Part shown: positions 21,915 through 33,959 of the stretch, one piece after another
How positions within the stretch are numbered: position 1 is the first letter of the stretch
Layout: each line of letters begins with the position of its first letter
From: Sordariomycetes sp. S80-01Y
Taxonomy: Eukaryota; Ascomycota; Sordariomycetes
NCBI GenBank assembly: GCA_037042185.1
Contig: JAXQJY010000028.1
Location: forward strand, 248,001-312,000
Length of the DNA: 64,000 nucleotides
Direction: 5' to 3'
Program-made: the position numbers and the translations under genes
Notes under the pieces: generated by a model
The model's input: only the letters and a program-made list of their open reading frames with translations
Databases searched by the model: none
Told to the model about the DNA's origin: nothing

Positions 21915-22822
21915 TCATATATCAAAGAAGCCTTCACCATCGTTCTCCGCCTCCTCCATCTTCCGCTTGTGCATAAGCTCCCTCCTTTGTCGCCTGTTCA
22001 TCTCCGACTCCTCCTTTGCTCTCGCCCGGTCCGGTATCCTCGGCTCTGGCTTCTTCAACGGCTTCTGAGGGGCTGCCTTCTTCACCTTTGGCTGCGACCG
22101 CGCCTCTGTCCACGGCTTCGATGGATCCTCCTCTGGCGAGTGACGCTCTCTTAACCTCTTCAATGCTTCTGGCCCGGCCTCCATCGCTGTTTCCACAACC
22201 GACCACATGGGAGGTCTTTTGCTTTCGAGCGCTGCCTTCGCGATGGGCTGCTCTTCGCCGTCCTCTTTGTCTGACTTGGACTTGCCGTACAGGCTGATGT
22301 AGGGTTCCGCGTGTGGGTGGTGTTGGGTGTATGCCTCGTCTACCTGTGCGACGTGAAGTTTGTGTTGTAGTTCCTCAAGCTCGGTCGGATCTTCGGTCTT
22401 CGATATGCTCTTCTGAAGCTGCTTCACGAGCCTCGATGCCTTCTTTCGCTCTGCTCGTTTGTCAGCCTCCGCCTTAACATAACGCTCTTGCTGGGACAAG
22501 GCGTACCAAAGAACCTGACCATGTGATACTTGGATATCATGGCGCTCCTCCTCTTCTGGAACGACTTCTTCTCAATGTTGTACTTCAACGATGCCAGCTC
22601 CGTCTCCAAATCTCTGCGCACCTCGCCCGGCAAGTCGGGGTTCCGTTGAAACAAACGCTCAATCGTCCTCGACCTCTTCTTCGCATGCTCTATGCTGCCC
22701 TCCTTGGCTTTGTGCTTCTTCCCAGTAAACTTGGGCTTCTTGGCCGAGGGCCCGCCTTGATCTGGGGAGCCGTAGCCGCCATCGTTGGCATCGACGTCTT
22801 CGTGAGATCTCTTCGTCGCCAT
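21915..22822 (-). CDS. EFG1: rRNA-processing protein EFG1
   Basis: Two minus-strand exons, 22822-22507 and 22450-21915, around a 56-bp intron (GTACGC donor, GGCTGAC branch, GCAG acceptor), give 283 residues. The join restores the family core KRRSAMISKYHMVRFFERKK followed by ASRLVKQLQKSI. Before it come a basic N-terminus (MATKRSHEDV..KKPKFTGKKHKAKEGS) and the helix IEHAKKRSRTIERLF; after it come HAEPYISLYGK and a basic tail (MNRRQRRELMHKRKMEEAE). Efg1 is a nucleolar factor needed for early 18S rRNA maturation in the small-subunit processome. It is a coiled-coil protein without a catalytic domain. It is head-to-head with SEA4 across 487 bp. Confidence 0.95.
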
Positions 22823-23309
22823 ACTGCGAGAGAATGTCTGTGTGAGCAGCTCGAGTTGCCAGCAGGCTTTTGCGGTCATCAGCAGGAAAGTGAAGCTCTT
22901 GGTGATGTTGAGGTTGGTAACTTTTTTTTCTTCGAATGGCGGCGGTGGGGACGGCATCCCTGTCGAGGTGACTATATTGGGCTTAGCGGCGTTGGATTGA
23001 CCTGGAGATTCGCGCGACCAATCAAGGGCGTGTAATATGAACCAACCTCCAGACTCAGTGCCGTTACCTCTCAATCGCGGTTTGAACATGCAGACCTGAC
23101 GGCAGATATGAGAGAACAGCCGTGTCAGTTCAATCATTCCTACATTGCGCTTCCTATCCAGCACCCATCATTCACTAGGTCGAGAGGGCGTAGTCAATTG
23201 TCGCCGGAGCACATGGCGCCATGACGGAGACGATCCGATCTCATCGTCTATACCAACTTCATTAGCTTCAGCTGCCGCACAGTCCTGCGGGCTCGGCTGA
23301 CAATTCGAA
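22823..23309. promoter_or_regulatory. Bidirectional promoter region EFG1 / SEA4
   Basis: 487 bp between two start codons facing away from each other. No gene inside. A poly-T run (about 22922-22929) could contribute to nucleosome depletion. Confidence 0.5.
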
Positions 23310-26300
23310 ATGGATCGTCCTGAGCCAGGGCTCGTCAAGTGGTCGCCGAGCTCGTCGGTCGACAGCTTCGTCCACATCAATCTGCAACATCGCGTTGTCC
23401 AGCTGTACGAGCCCACAGGTCACGCACGCAAGGGACGGTTTGACCACGAGAAGCTCAGTCGCCACGATGACTTCCCTCCTCTCACGACGTACGACTGGTC
23501 ACCTACGAACCCTGGTCTCTTGGCAGTTGGCACCGGGACGGGCATCGTCAATTTACTAAGGATAGATGATGGGTCGAATGCTTTCGTGGAGCTTGGTCTG
23601 AAAATGACGAGGACATGCCAGGCTGTGGCTTTCAATACGACTGGTTTGTTAGCAGTCGGGCTTGATCGAGTGCGGATGGATCAAAGCCTGCATATCTGGG
23701 ATGTCAATCGCTTGTCATCACAGGGGAAGACCCACGGAATGGGGCTTCCGCAGGATATCTCTGGACTGCAAGATCCGAAGTATCGACTGGAGCCCAGCGT
23801 TTCTGTCTCCAGTATCAAGTTCTTTGAGGACAGCCCGCAGACTCTGGTGGCTGGGATAAAAGCCCAGGGCCTCCGGATACACGACCTACGAGGTATGTGG
23901 AATGGATGAATCTCAGATGCGATTGCGCTAACTCGCACCAGACCCTCAAAGCATTGTTCTTTTCCAAACTAAATGCAACAACAACTTGACCATCGACTAC
24001 GCTGATCAGAACTTCTTTGCTTCGTCGGCCTTGGACCACCCTGGCGTCATGATCTGGGACAAGCGCGCGACATCGAGACCAGTGGCTTCGCATGCGTACA
24101 TGCAAGCTGTCGAAGAAGACGACCTACCATGGGGCGGAGCGCTGCGTTTGGACAAGGTGATAGAGACGGACTCCGACCCTTTCTTGGCTGACGGGAAGCA
24201 TTCGCTTATCCGCTCATTACGATACTGCCGAGATCATCGGGGATTGTTGGCCGTACTATCTCGCACAGGCCAGCTACGAGTGTTCGAGACCAAGAAAGAG
24301 CGGCCATTAGCAAGTGTCGCCGCTTCGGAAAGCCCAGAGCTTCTGCAGGTCAGAAGGTCCCACGAAATGGACGCTTCTTACTCCGATCCATCTCGGAAGA
24401 GCAGCCGGATCGTCTCATTCGACTGGGTCACGCTGGGCTCGCCAGTTTTGCGGCCACGGCTATTAGTGCTCAGGGCTAACGGCACTTTTGAGATACTGGA
24501 ACAACCATCTCGCGCATCAGATCATGTCTTCGACATGGTTCCATGGCAAGCACCCCACCGTGGCTTGGACGAGGGAACGCCTTATCTCGAGCTGATGAAG
24601 TTCGAACAAGAAGCCACGCCAACTATGCTCGGTCCTCTATTAGTGGACAGGGCACTCTCCGACATACCCATATTTGGTGAAGAAAGTGTTGATCTTGAAG
24701 ATGCCATAAGCTCTGCGGTCAAGCCTGTGTCGCCGGGTTCAATAAGGGCGGAACTCATCAACGACGTTCATCGTTCGCTACCTGAGAGCTTCTACACCTC
24801 CAGGTCGACGGCGCAGAAGCTTCGAGCTATCCGTGCATTCGTGCGAGAGGAGCTAGAAGACTCTGAGAAATCGGATGCCCTACAGTCGCAGCTCACGAGC
24901 CTGTCACTGGTCAGGGACGGCGAGGATGGCATGCCCCTGGCTTCTAACGGCGCCGAGTCGTGTCGGGAAATGCACGAGGCGTTACTGAGCATACTTACAG
25001 AGACCCCAGGACTACCCAGAGAAGCACAATGTGCTATTGATCATCGAATGTTGCTACGCGCTAAAGAGATGTATCTGTTCGACGCAGTGAGGAATAGGGA
25101 TGTCGTGGGCGACGACCCTTGGATTCGGTTTGTCTGGGACTGGATCGCCGGTCAGTCAGACTACGAAGCACCGCTTTGACTACTGCTAATATACCAACAG
25201 ATGCCGAGCATGCTGCGGAGGATGGCGGCATGGTCATGTCAAACATGGACCTGAGCTACCTAGGCGTGTTTTCGATATGGACCAACAATCTTGGTGAGTC
25301 GCGGTTTGTTTTCCACAAAGCGCCTTCTCTGACTCCTAACCCCATAGGACGCAATCCCACATCCCGACTCAGCAACCTACAGGCCGTTCCTGAAGCCTCA
25401 CAGTGGGAAAGAGCCATTGGTCACTATTGCAAGAAACGCCACCTCCCCAAATTCGAAGGCGTTCAGACTAAACGCCCCTACCATCGCCAGTTGTGCCTCG
25501 AGATCTGTGGCTGGGGTGACATACACAACCACGACCCGGACGGCCCGGAAGCCCAGGTCGATCCCGAATATCCGGCAAAGAGGTACACCATGGCCGCATC
25601 CCGAGCTCTCTTCAGGGGCGACTCCAAGCTTGCCATCCATATCCTGAAGCGGGCCAGCAGCGCCCACCCGGAGCTGCTTTTCGTGTCTCTGGCCCTCCAG
25701 CTCATGGGCAGGGGTGACAAGCGGCTGGCAAAGGAGCAGCTCGACGTCGACGAGAATGTTGCGTCGAGGACAGACCCCTATCTCCAAGCCATGTCCTCCC
25801 TTATTGCGACCGGAAGTTGGACCTCAATTGCAAATCAACAATCCCTCCCCCTTCGAGATCGCGCTTTCGTCGCAGTCCTCAACTTCTCAGACGACCAGCT
25901 CACCAACTGGCTCCAGGATCAGGTCGTCCGCGCCGTCCAGACCGGCGACATCGAAGGCATAGTCCTGACCGGCATATCGGACGCCATGGTCGACATATTC
26001 GCCCGCTACATCCAGAAGTTCCACGACATGCAGACCGCCATCCTGGTCATGTCCATCTGCTACCCGAGGTACATCGACGACATCCGCTGCCGAGCCTGGC
26101 GTAACGCCTACCGCGCCCACCTCCAACGACACAAGATGTACTACCATCGCACCAAATTCGAGGTTGAGTCCACGAAACGCTCCAAGCGTGACGGCATACC
26201 GACCCTCAAGCCACCCTCCCGCCAGATCGCGCTGCGCTGCGTCTACTGCGACGCCGAGACGTCACTAGCAAACCAGCATGCCACGCCGGCGCCGGCCTCG

Positions 26301-26609
26301 TCCGACGCGAACCGCAACCCTTTGCTGACGACGAGCGTCAACGCGGGTGTGAGCTGCCCCAACTGCGGACGGCATCTGCCGCGATGCGTGGTATGCTCGG
26401 AGATCGTGGGCGTACCGAGGAGCGACCGTCCCGAGGAGAGGGAGGAGACCAAGATGGCGGGGAGGTTCCCTACTTTTTGCTTGAAGTGTGACCACGTGCT
26501 GCATCTGGACCATGCGAGGCAGTGGTTCGCGCGCCATTCGGAGTGTCCGGTTCCTGAGTGCCGGTGTCGGTGTAATTTCAAGGCGAACCCTGAGCTTAGC
26601 TATCATTAG
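23310..26609 (+). CDS. SEA4: SEACAT/GATOR2 subunit Sea4 (Mios)
   Basis: Four exons (23310-23892, 23942-25150, 25201-25293, 25348-26609) give 1048 residues. The N-terminal 400 residues form WD40 repeats: WSPSSSVDSFVHINLQHRVVQLYE, AFNTTGLLAVGLDRVRMDQSLHIWDV, and FFASSALDHPGVMIWDKR across the first junction. An alpha-solenoid follows. The C-terminal 130 residues hold the Mios-type zinc module: CVYCDAE, CPNCGRHLPRCVVC, then CLKCDHVLHLDHARQWF and CPVPECRCRC (RING-like). Sea4/Mios belongs to the SEACAT (GATOR2) arm of the SEA complex at the vacuole, which antagonises GATOR1 and so promotes TORC1 activity when amino acids are present. Intron 3 (54 bp, 25294-25347) is a stop-free multiple of three; the spliced form NNLGRNPTSRLSNLQ fits the family better. 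Confidence 0.95.
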
Positions 26610-26886
26610 GAGGGCTGTCTGCGGAGAGATAACATGTATTAGCCGGTGCGCGTCACGGCTGAGCTAATACGATGTCTTTCCAATTGCACGATCAAGGTAT
26701 CTTTGTATAAAAACTCCTACTCCAGTCTCCCAAGCTACAGCACGCTCCAGATAGCCCAAGTATCATTGTTGTACCCCTTGATATCAATGCGAACACAGAG
26801 TTGAACAGCTCATAACTACGTAATGCCGTTTCTGATAATAGTCTCTCTCTGTCTCTTCCTTCTACTTTCCAACAGGCTCCGTTTCT

Positions 26887-29800
26887 TCAGGCTTGTTGAA
26901 GCCACGGGTGATTGATAACCTGGTCGATGTTGTACCTTTGACTGACCTCCCGGTCGAGCATGCAACGGATTAAGTCAATGCTTTCTTCGCTCATGACAAA
27001 GGGAATGCGAAGGTCGCGATCCATGATCTCATCAATGCTGTAAAAGGGGTTTTCCTTGTAGATGATTGTGTAGAGGAGGATACCGAGAGCCCAGACATCT
27101 TGCTCACGTCCACCGTAGGGCTTGCCAGCAAGGACTTCGGGTGCTGCGTAATCTTTCTCTTGTCAGTCACGCAGGCCAGTGAGGTGGGAGGGTTCATGTT
27201 TCACTTACCGATTGTGCCCACAAACACATCGAAGGGCCCGCTCTTAATATACGCCGCACTACCAAAGTCGATGAGCTTGATGTTGCCTTCGCCGTCGAGG
27301 ATTACATTCTCGTCTTTGATATCGCGGTGGACGACATTAGCCTTCGTATGGAGGAAGTGGATGGCCTGAGCGACCTGCTTGAAGATGCTGCGGCACTCGG
27401 ACTCCTCCATGTTGGTGCGCAGCTCAATGTAGTCGAAGAGGTCCATGCCGGGAAGTCCGTGCGGCTTCATCTCGATGTAGTAGTTGACGCTGTCCTCGAA
27501 GAAGCCCTCCATCTCGACAATGTTGGGATGTCGAAATTCGGGCTTGCGGAGGTAGTCGAGCACGTGGATCTCCAGCGGTACCGTTCCGAGCTTGCGATCC
27601 CGCGTCCAAGTGTCAACCAGAATGCGCCGCTTGGTCACGTATTTGAGCACGACTTTCTTGCCCGTCGTCTTATGACGAGCTAGTTTTACTTGCCCGTACG
27701 CACCTTGGCCCATGTCTTCGAGTATAGTGTAATCGTCAATGGTCTTCTTCGCTGGAGGTTCTGCTGGTTTGGGGGATGTGGGCTTGTCCTGTTTCTCTTC
27801 TGTCTTATGAGAAGACTGTTTCTGCCCGGTGATTCTAGCTGCAGCGTTCAAGACGCCGTCCTTGATCTGTTTTGAGAAAATGGATGCCTTGGAATTATGG
27901 CTCGATCCGCTTGTGGCTTTTGACCTGGAGTCATCCTCGTCTGATGTTATCTCGGCGGGAGTGTGAGTTGGCGGCGTTTGTCCAGGCGAAGGTTGGTGAA
28001 GTGTTGATGGAGCATCAGCCTGTGCGTCGGAGTTGAGGTCGAGCGTCGTTGGTGCCTCAGCGTGCATTTGCCGCGAGTAGGTAACCCAAAGAGCGTAGAC
28101 CATTTCAGACTGTGGCACAATGAAGGTGTCGTCCTGCTTATGAGACTCGCTCTCCTCATCACTGCCCTCAATGACCGTCTCCTCAACTACGCGATTCTGC
28201 TTCTCACTCTTCACGACTCGCATCTGAACATCAATCTTGAGATCGGATCCATCGCGATGCTTTGCAGGTATACCATCCGGCTTCAGAAACACGTCTGATA
28301 CATCAGGACGCTGTTCGCGGATGGCCAAAAGACCGGATGCCCTCCTGAACCTATCTTCGGGGATCACCATGCCTTCCATGAGCTCAAGCCCTTCGTCCTC
28401 CGTCAACATCTCCAGCACCTTGTCAAAGCTGGGTACTAGAGCGTTGATCGACATGCCATCTGGTTTGTCAAACCCAAACAAGGACGCGACGAAAACAGCG
28501 TTTGAGCTGCGAATGTGGAGAGTTCGCGGATCAAGCACTATCATGCCGGCGATGTGAGGGTAAGACGATACCTTCAGCTCGAGTTTACCGCGGCTTTGCT
28601 CGATTGTACAAGGGACGTTGACCTTTTGCAAATTTGGGCAAGTGAAATACTTGCGCCGTCTTATTTGCGCAAAGTCAATCTCGCCAGTGTTCGGATCGAT
28701 ACCCTGTCGCGGTATCCTAGGAATCAGGGCTCCAACATCCATCCCTGGTTTTGTTGACTTGATCCCCCAAATGTTCATTGTATCGCCCGAGATTCCCTTG
28801 ACGATGCCTTCTTCATCGACGTCAATGAATGCAGTATCCTCGTGGATTTCCTCAACGACCCAGATGAGGCCCACGCGCTTCTCTTTGACCCACAAACTCG
28901 CCGTTCCCTTGGCTCCGTTTCTCTTTTGAATGGGAACTACGTCACCGCACAAGATGACGCCACGAGAGCGGGCGCTGCGATGACGACCACTGCCTCGGGT
29001 TTTGGGAGGGTTGGGATCGCCGCTGTGCACTGTTTGTGCCCTCCTATCCGTGCTTTTAGGGGACATGGTCCTTGAGTTGGGCTTGCTAAGCAGTTGAGCT
29101 GTGATGCCGCCGCCTCGTCCACCGAGGAGCGCAGACGCTGCCGATGATGCGGGAGTGGTTCCTCGACTCTCGGGGCGTTGCTCCTCCAGATCCTCGTCGC
29201 CCTTGTTCAGAAGTTGCTTCTCAAGCCAAGCGCGCCTATCGTCCTGAACGACCTCGAGGATTCCCATTTTGCGAACTTCGGCCTTTGTGACGCCGAACAC
29301 TAAGCAGGCTAGGTCATTCGCTGCAAGAATAGTCCATGGAGGCTTCGCCTCAGTCGTGAAGATTGCTTGAGCAGCCGGCACCCAGCGATTCGTATGTCCA
29401 TGTACTGAAGGTCCTAGTGCACTTGTGAAGCTGGTGGAGCCAGCTGTTGATCCTGTCAGGGACGGGGAGGCAACACCATCTTGGTAGAAGGGCTGTGCCA
29501 TGGTATCCATCAGCCTGTCTTCAAGGCTCATGTGCATCGTGTCCGTCATGGTTCGTTTCAAGCTTGTAGGTCTTGTTGCAGGGGGTGAAGTCGCAGCTGT
29601 TGTGGCACTCTCGTTCGTTGGGGTCCTGCTCGACTCTTCTGATTCAATCTTAATCAAAGTTTCCGATTTCTGCTGTGGTCGCGATGGAACCTGAGCGTCA
29701 TTGAAATGCACATGCTGGAATTTTGGCGGTGGCGCTGTTGACGATGTGCCGCTGGGAGCACTTGGCGACGAAACATCTACAGCAGACATGGGCTCCGGGC

Positions 29801-30730
29801 TTGAGCTTCGCGGAGCGAAATGCTTTTCAAAGACATTCTCTCCCGACAATTCGGCCGGCCCAGTCAAAGGCCCCCGGTCGATTTCTGAGCCAGATTGTGG
29901 GAGGTTCCCGGCCCCGATCAATGAAGCTCTGGCGAGCAGGTCCAGCACGTTCTGCGTCTCAACATCACCAGTCACTCGAGCCTGAGCACTAGCAAGTCCA
30001 GCTTGACTAGAGTTCATGGGCCAGCCCATGCGGTCCTTCATGAACTCTACGGACCGTTTGAGGACATTTTGGCGGTTGTGTATAAAGTCTTCGGATTGGT
30101 GGGCGAAGGAGAAGGAATGTAACGATTCGGAAGGGAAACGGGACAGGTCTTCGGAGAAGCTGGGAGAAGCCGGACCAGCGGAAAGAGGCATGCTATTGGT
30201 ATGAGAGAGAACAGCACTCAGGGAGGGCGTGCGAGAAAGGGCGACAACGGATGGACTTCGCGAAGAGGCATTGGAGCCGGGGATGGTGGGTTTTCTCGAA
30301 GGAGGTTGTTGCTGTCGAATACGATGAAGACCAGACAAGCCGAGACCATGCTCGTGGTCAGCCATGAGGGAAGTGGTTCTATTCAGTTGGATTAGACTTG
30401 GTCTTGGTGGCGTCGAAAGACAGTGGCACGAACCTCGTGAGGCTATCATGGTCTACGGCAGCAGGTGATGAAGCGTCAAAGGACATCCTGACCCGGCTTC
30501 GGTCTGGCGTGTCAGCTGAGGTGGACAGGTTGCCAGTGCTGCGGTTCTTGGGCAGCGACAGCGGCTGTAACAGCTTGCCTCGGCCTCGTTGCTGCTCTTC
30601 GCCCTCTGAGATATTACCAGCGCCTGCGAGACTAGGTGTGAGAAAAGACGAGTGGACTCGAGGCTGACAAGAAGAAGGCTGCGGAATACTGACCATTGTT
30701 ACTGTGATGTCCCCCATGCGTCTGGGGCAT
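26887..30730 (-). CDS. PSK1: PAS-domain serine/threonine kinase (PSK1/PASK)
   Basis: Supported minus-strand exons: up to 30694, 30623-30434, 30378-27209 and 27152-26887. Starting at the in-frame ATG 30730 gives 1220 residues. PAS-like modules lie in the middle third (WTILAANDLACLVFGVTKAEV and AGMIVLDPRTLHIRSSNAVF). The kinase domain is about residues 955-1215: GQGAYGQV P-loop, VVLKYV lysine, HRDIKDENVIL catalytic loop, LIDFGSAAY, then across the last intron VGTIDYAAPEVL. PAS kinases sense metabolic state and in yeast direct glucose toward cell-wall glucan and control translation factors. The frame stays open and coding-like up to about 30940, where it ends at a CCTAG that could be an acceptor. 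A short exon from ATG 31102 (MSTAENQSVTS) may therefore supply the true N terminus. SEA4 ends 277 bp away in the convergent direction. Confidence 0.92.
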
Positions 30731-33700
30731 GGTACTGGAATATGAGGCGGAGGCGGCGTCGATTGGCAGGCTGCGTCGATGCTGATGACGGTGGCACGGT
30801 CGATGGTCAGAAGACGATGCGGACGCTGGGCTGTGGTGGCGGGTTGGGGGACCAGGCGCTGGGCTCGACTTGGAATAACTGGAATGGGCACTGGAGGGCG
30901 GTCGGGCTGTCGGGAGATGGGGCTTCTTCGGGTAATCGCGTCTAGGAGCCAAGCATGTCGATCTCTACTGCTCTGTCTCTGTTCTGTCGTCGACCGGCGA
31001 GAAGGGGTCGAGGGTGCAGGTCTTCACGGCTTCGATGCGAGGTGATTGACGATGACGACGGACGACGGACGATGTGACGGATTGATTCTCTGCGGTCGAC
31101 ATGCAGCTTTTTCTGGTGCGGGGCAGAGGGGTAAGAGCAGCTTGGATGAGGTTGACTCTGCTACCGTAACTCTGATGATGTTGAGTAGGTAGGGTATGGC
31201 TCGCTGGGCTCAGTGCGAGTTGAAATATTCAAAAAGAAGCCTCCTTGGCCGGGGCATAAAAGGCATTAGTACGCGTTGTTTGGACACACTCGCAAATTCA
31301 AGCTTGCTCGTTCATGCGCCGAGGTCTCACGCCAGCTTCAGTTGTTAGAGCGCTGAAGGGCGGCCGAACGGTACGACGGTGCTAATCGCGATCTAATTTG
31401 CGTCTTTAGGGATCGCAACCGCCCAATGTTTCCAGACTAAGATTATCCAGCTGTTCCGGCAGATTTGTTTACTTTTGTCTGTTCTGCTCATGAGGATCTC
31501 GCTGCGGGTTCTTGTGAGACACGAAGTTTGATGTCTCGTTGTTGGGGAGCACTTGTCGGCGAGCCGACTTGGCAAATCAAACGAGCCAACGTGATGATAT
31601 CACCGAGGCCACGTGCATTTGTTCTCAATTTCTCCTTGCGCTTCACAAGACCACGGGCAACGGCTAATGACTTGAGCTGCCGCGTTATGGATCGTCAATT
31701 CGTATTGCTTTCAGAGTTTAACTGTCGCGCTGCATGAGCCGTCTAGATCTTGACAAAGAATGCGAGATGATAAGCCTCCCGTAGAGAAGGCTATGTTAAG
31801 CACTGCTACGGGCTGGAGGGTGACCAAAACCGTCTTTGTAGAGTTGACATGTGATATCGACCTCGTGTAGAGCCGCCAGTAACTCGTGCAGGCGTCAATG
31901 ATCTGGCCAACCTGCGGGAGGTGTTGACTGAGCTCACTCCAACCCGTGGACAGCAGAGGTCAATGACTCCAAGCAGTAAAGACAAACCATGATTTCTCAA
32001 ATGTCGGTCCGTAGTTACAGAGTTTGTATAATCGTGCTATGCATTGAAACAATAGCATTGTCTCTTCCAGCAAGCAGTACTCCGTTCAGCCAAGGGGATT
32101 TATATACCCTAAGGCGACTTGACAAAGATACAGCTCAGCGAAGAAGCAAACAATCACACATTTTCTGGAGCAATAGCTTCGAGTTACAACCCTGCACTGC
32201 TAACACCACAGATTAGGGGTGGTACTGATACCCTCCGCCTCTCAAAGTCGCTGGCCAGTCCGGATAGCCAAGCAAGGGCTTCTTGCTATAGTAGTGGCCA
32301 GAGAGACCTAGCAAGATCCGATCTCAATTCAGGCTGTGAGATCTCAGCGCCGACCGTTGAACTCGTTGCGAACCTAGAGCTTCGATTCGGTCGATTGGTG
32401 GAACTCGGTGCTGAAACCCCTGTCTTCTAGCGGCTCTCCGATCCGAACGCACAAAGGGTCCTCAGATTGATCCTCAGCTATTCGTAGGCCCGCTAGTGTG
32501 CAGAACCCAACAGTCGGTGGAAGGTGGCAAACGGCATGGATTCTGGAGACCTCCGCATAATAGGACTTACTTGTTCAACCGAGCTTTTCGGCGGTCCCGA
32601 GCATTATCTTGGTTCATTGGTGGACTGGTCGGGCACGGGGAACCTGCTGATTCGAGACCCCGAGTCAGAACTTCGGCTACCAAGAAGCGCCGGTGCCTCG
32701 AAACGACCCCTAATCCATCCAGGAGTTGGCTGGTGTCCATCTCGGTGGGAGTCCGGAGTGGGGAGCCTCGTGTTGGTTGCGGCCTTTTTCTGGTTGGCGT
32801 CGCTGATGTGAGGCGTCGAGTTGGAACTGCGGCTGTTGGCGAGGGATGGGCTGTTGGGATCATGGGGCCAAGCACCAAGAGCGTGATCAAGTACTGAATT
32901 TGGGGTTCTCAAACACGGCTGTCCCTGCTGCGGACGTTGAGGGAGTCCGGATGACCGCGGCATGAGGCCCGGCAGAGGATACACCGAAGCATGGATATAT
33001 TCTAGAGATAACGGAGTCTCACCTTGGGAGCGCCAAGTATCGAAGCCGCGTGGGGCAATGAGGGGTTACTTGACCTTGGTGCCAGGGTACCTTCTGGAGT
33101 CAGCGCACTAACAGGGGGCTTCCCCAGGTCTGCGGGGGAGCCTACATTGCCTCAGTTGACTCGTGAGTCGAGTAGGCTTTGTTCGCTGTTATTTCAATAA
33201 GGCGTCCAGCGCAGAGACGATACATAAACATAGGGAATTGAACAGTTGTTTAGAAGCCGAGGGGAGAAGTTGATCTGATGGAGTCCGGATCGTGAGGTCG
33301 GGTGGCCTCGTGGGCAGGATTCTAGCGGCTGATGTGGTGCGATAAAGCCCCACCTCCTGCAGCTCAGGCTACCCGCTCAGCTGCAGACTGCCAGTGTGGA
33401 CGGGTCCCAATCGAGTCGTGACTGAAGACCGTCAATGTAGAAAGCTGACTGCCTCCTCCATCCTCTTCACTTGACATGTTTGAACCCTCATCCTCCTCAC
33501 TTCTCGCGTGATCCGTTGTCAAGTCCCTGGTGGACACATGTCTCGCTTTTTCCCTTCTTATCTCTCCTAGCATCTGGCCTAGCTGAGGGCCGTTCCGCCT
33601 CGACGTCCTGGTGACTTCAGACCCTTGTCACCCACCCCGCGGTCGTCTGATCACTCCACGCTACCACTTTCGTCGTTATCGTTCCAACGACGACACTCAC

Positions 33701-33959
33701 AGCAATCTCGAAAAGAAAGACCGTGGTTCCCTCTGAAGTAGATGCCGCGAAGTTTCGAAAGAACCCCCCGTATTTCCCTTGCGGTTGTCGCCATGAATTG
33801 ATCTCCGGTCACTTCGCTCAGCCCGTTGGAGACCGACGTTGACGCCAGACCAACCTTACCTGACCGCTATCCCCCACGATCCGAATCGCTATCGACGGGT
33901 TGTCTTCGCCAGTTATTTTCGAAACCCCGCAAATATTCCATCTTCGAGTCATAGGCAAC
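30731..33959. other. 3.2-kb region between divergent PSK1 and F-box genes
   Basis: The first 370 bases may include 5' exon(s) of the kinase gene: the frame is open to about 30940 and there is a candidate ATG at 31102. The remainder has no convincing gene, RNA or mobile element. A GACTC-GT-GAGTC inverted pair at 33158-33169 contains two opposed TGACTC-like half-sites. CT-rich sequence from about 33590 probably is the leader of the F-box gene. Confidence 0.5.

Noticed and set aside
31989-32216. Small frame with a signal-peptide-like N terminus
   Set aside because: Only 75 codons, no cysteine pattern and no supporting promoter context; a chance hydrophobic stretch is as likely.
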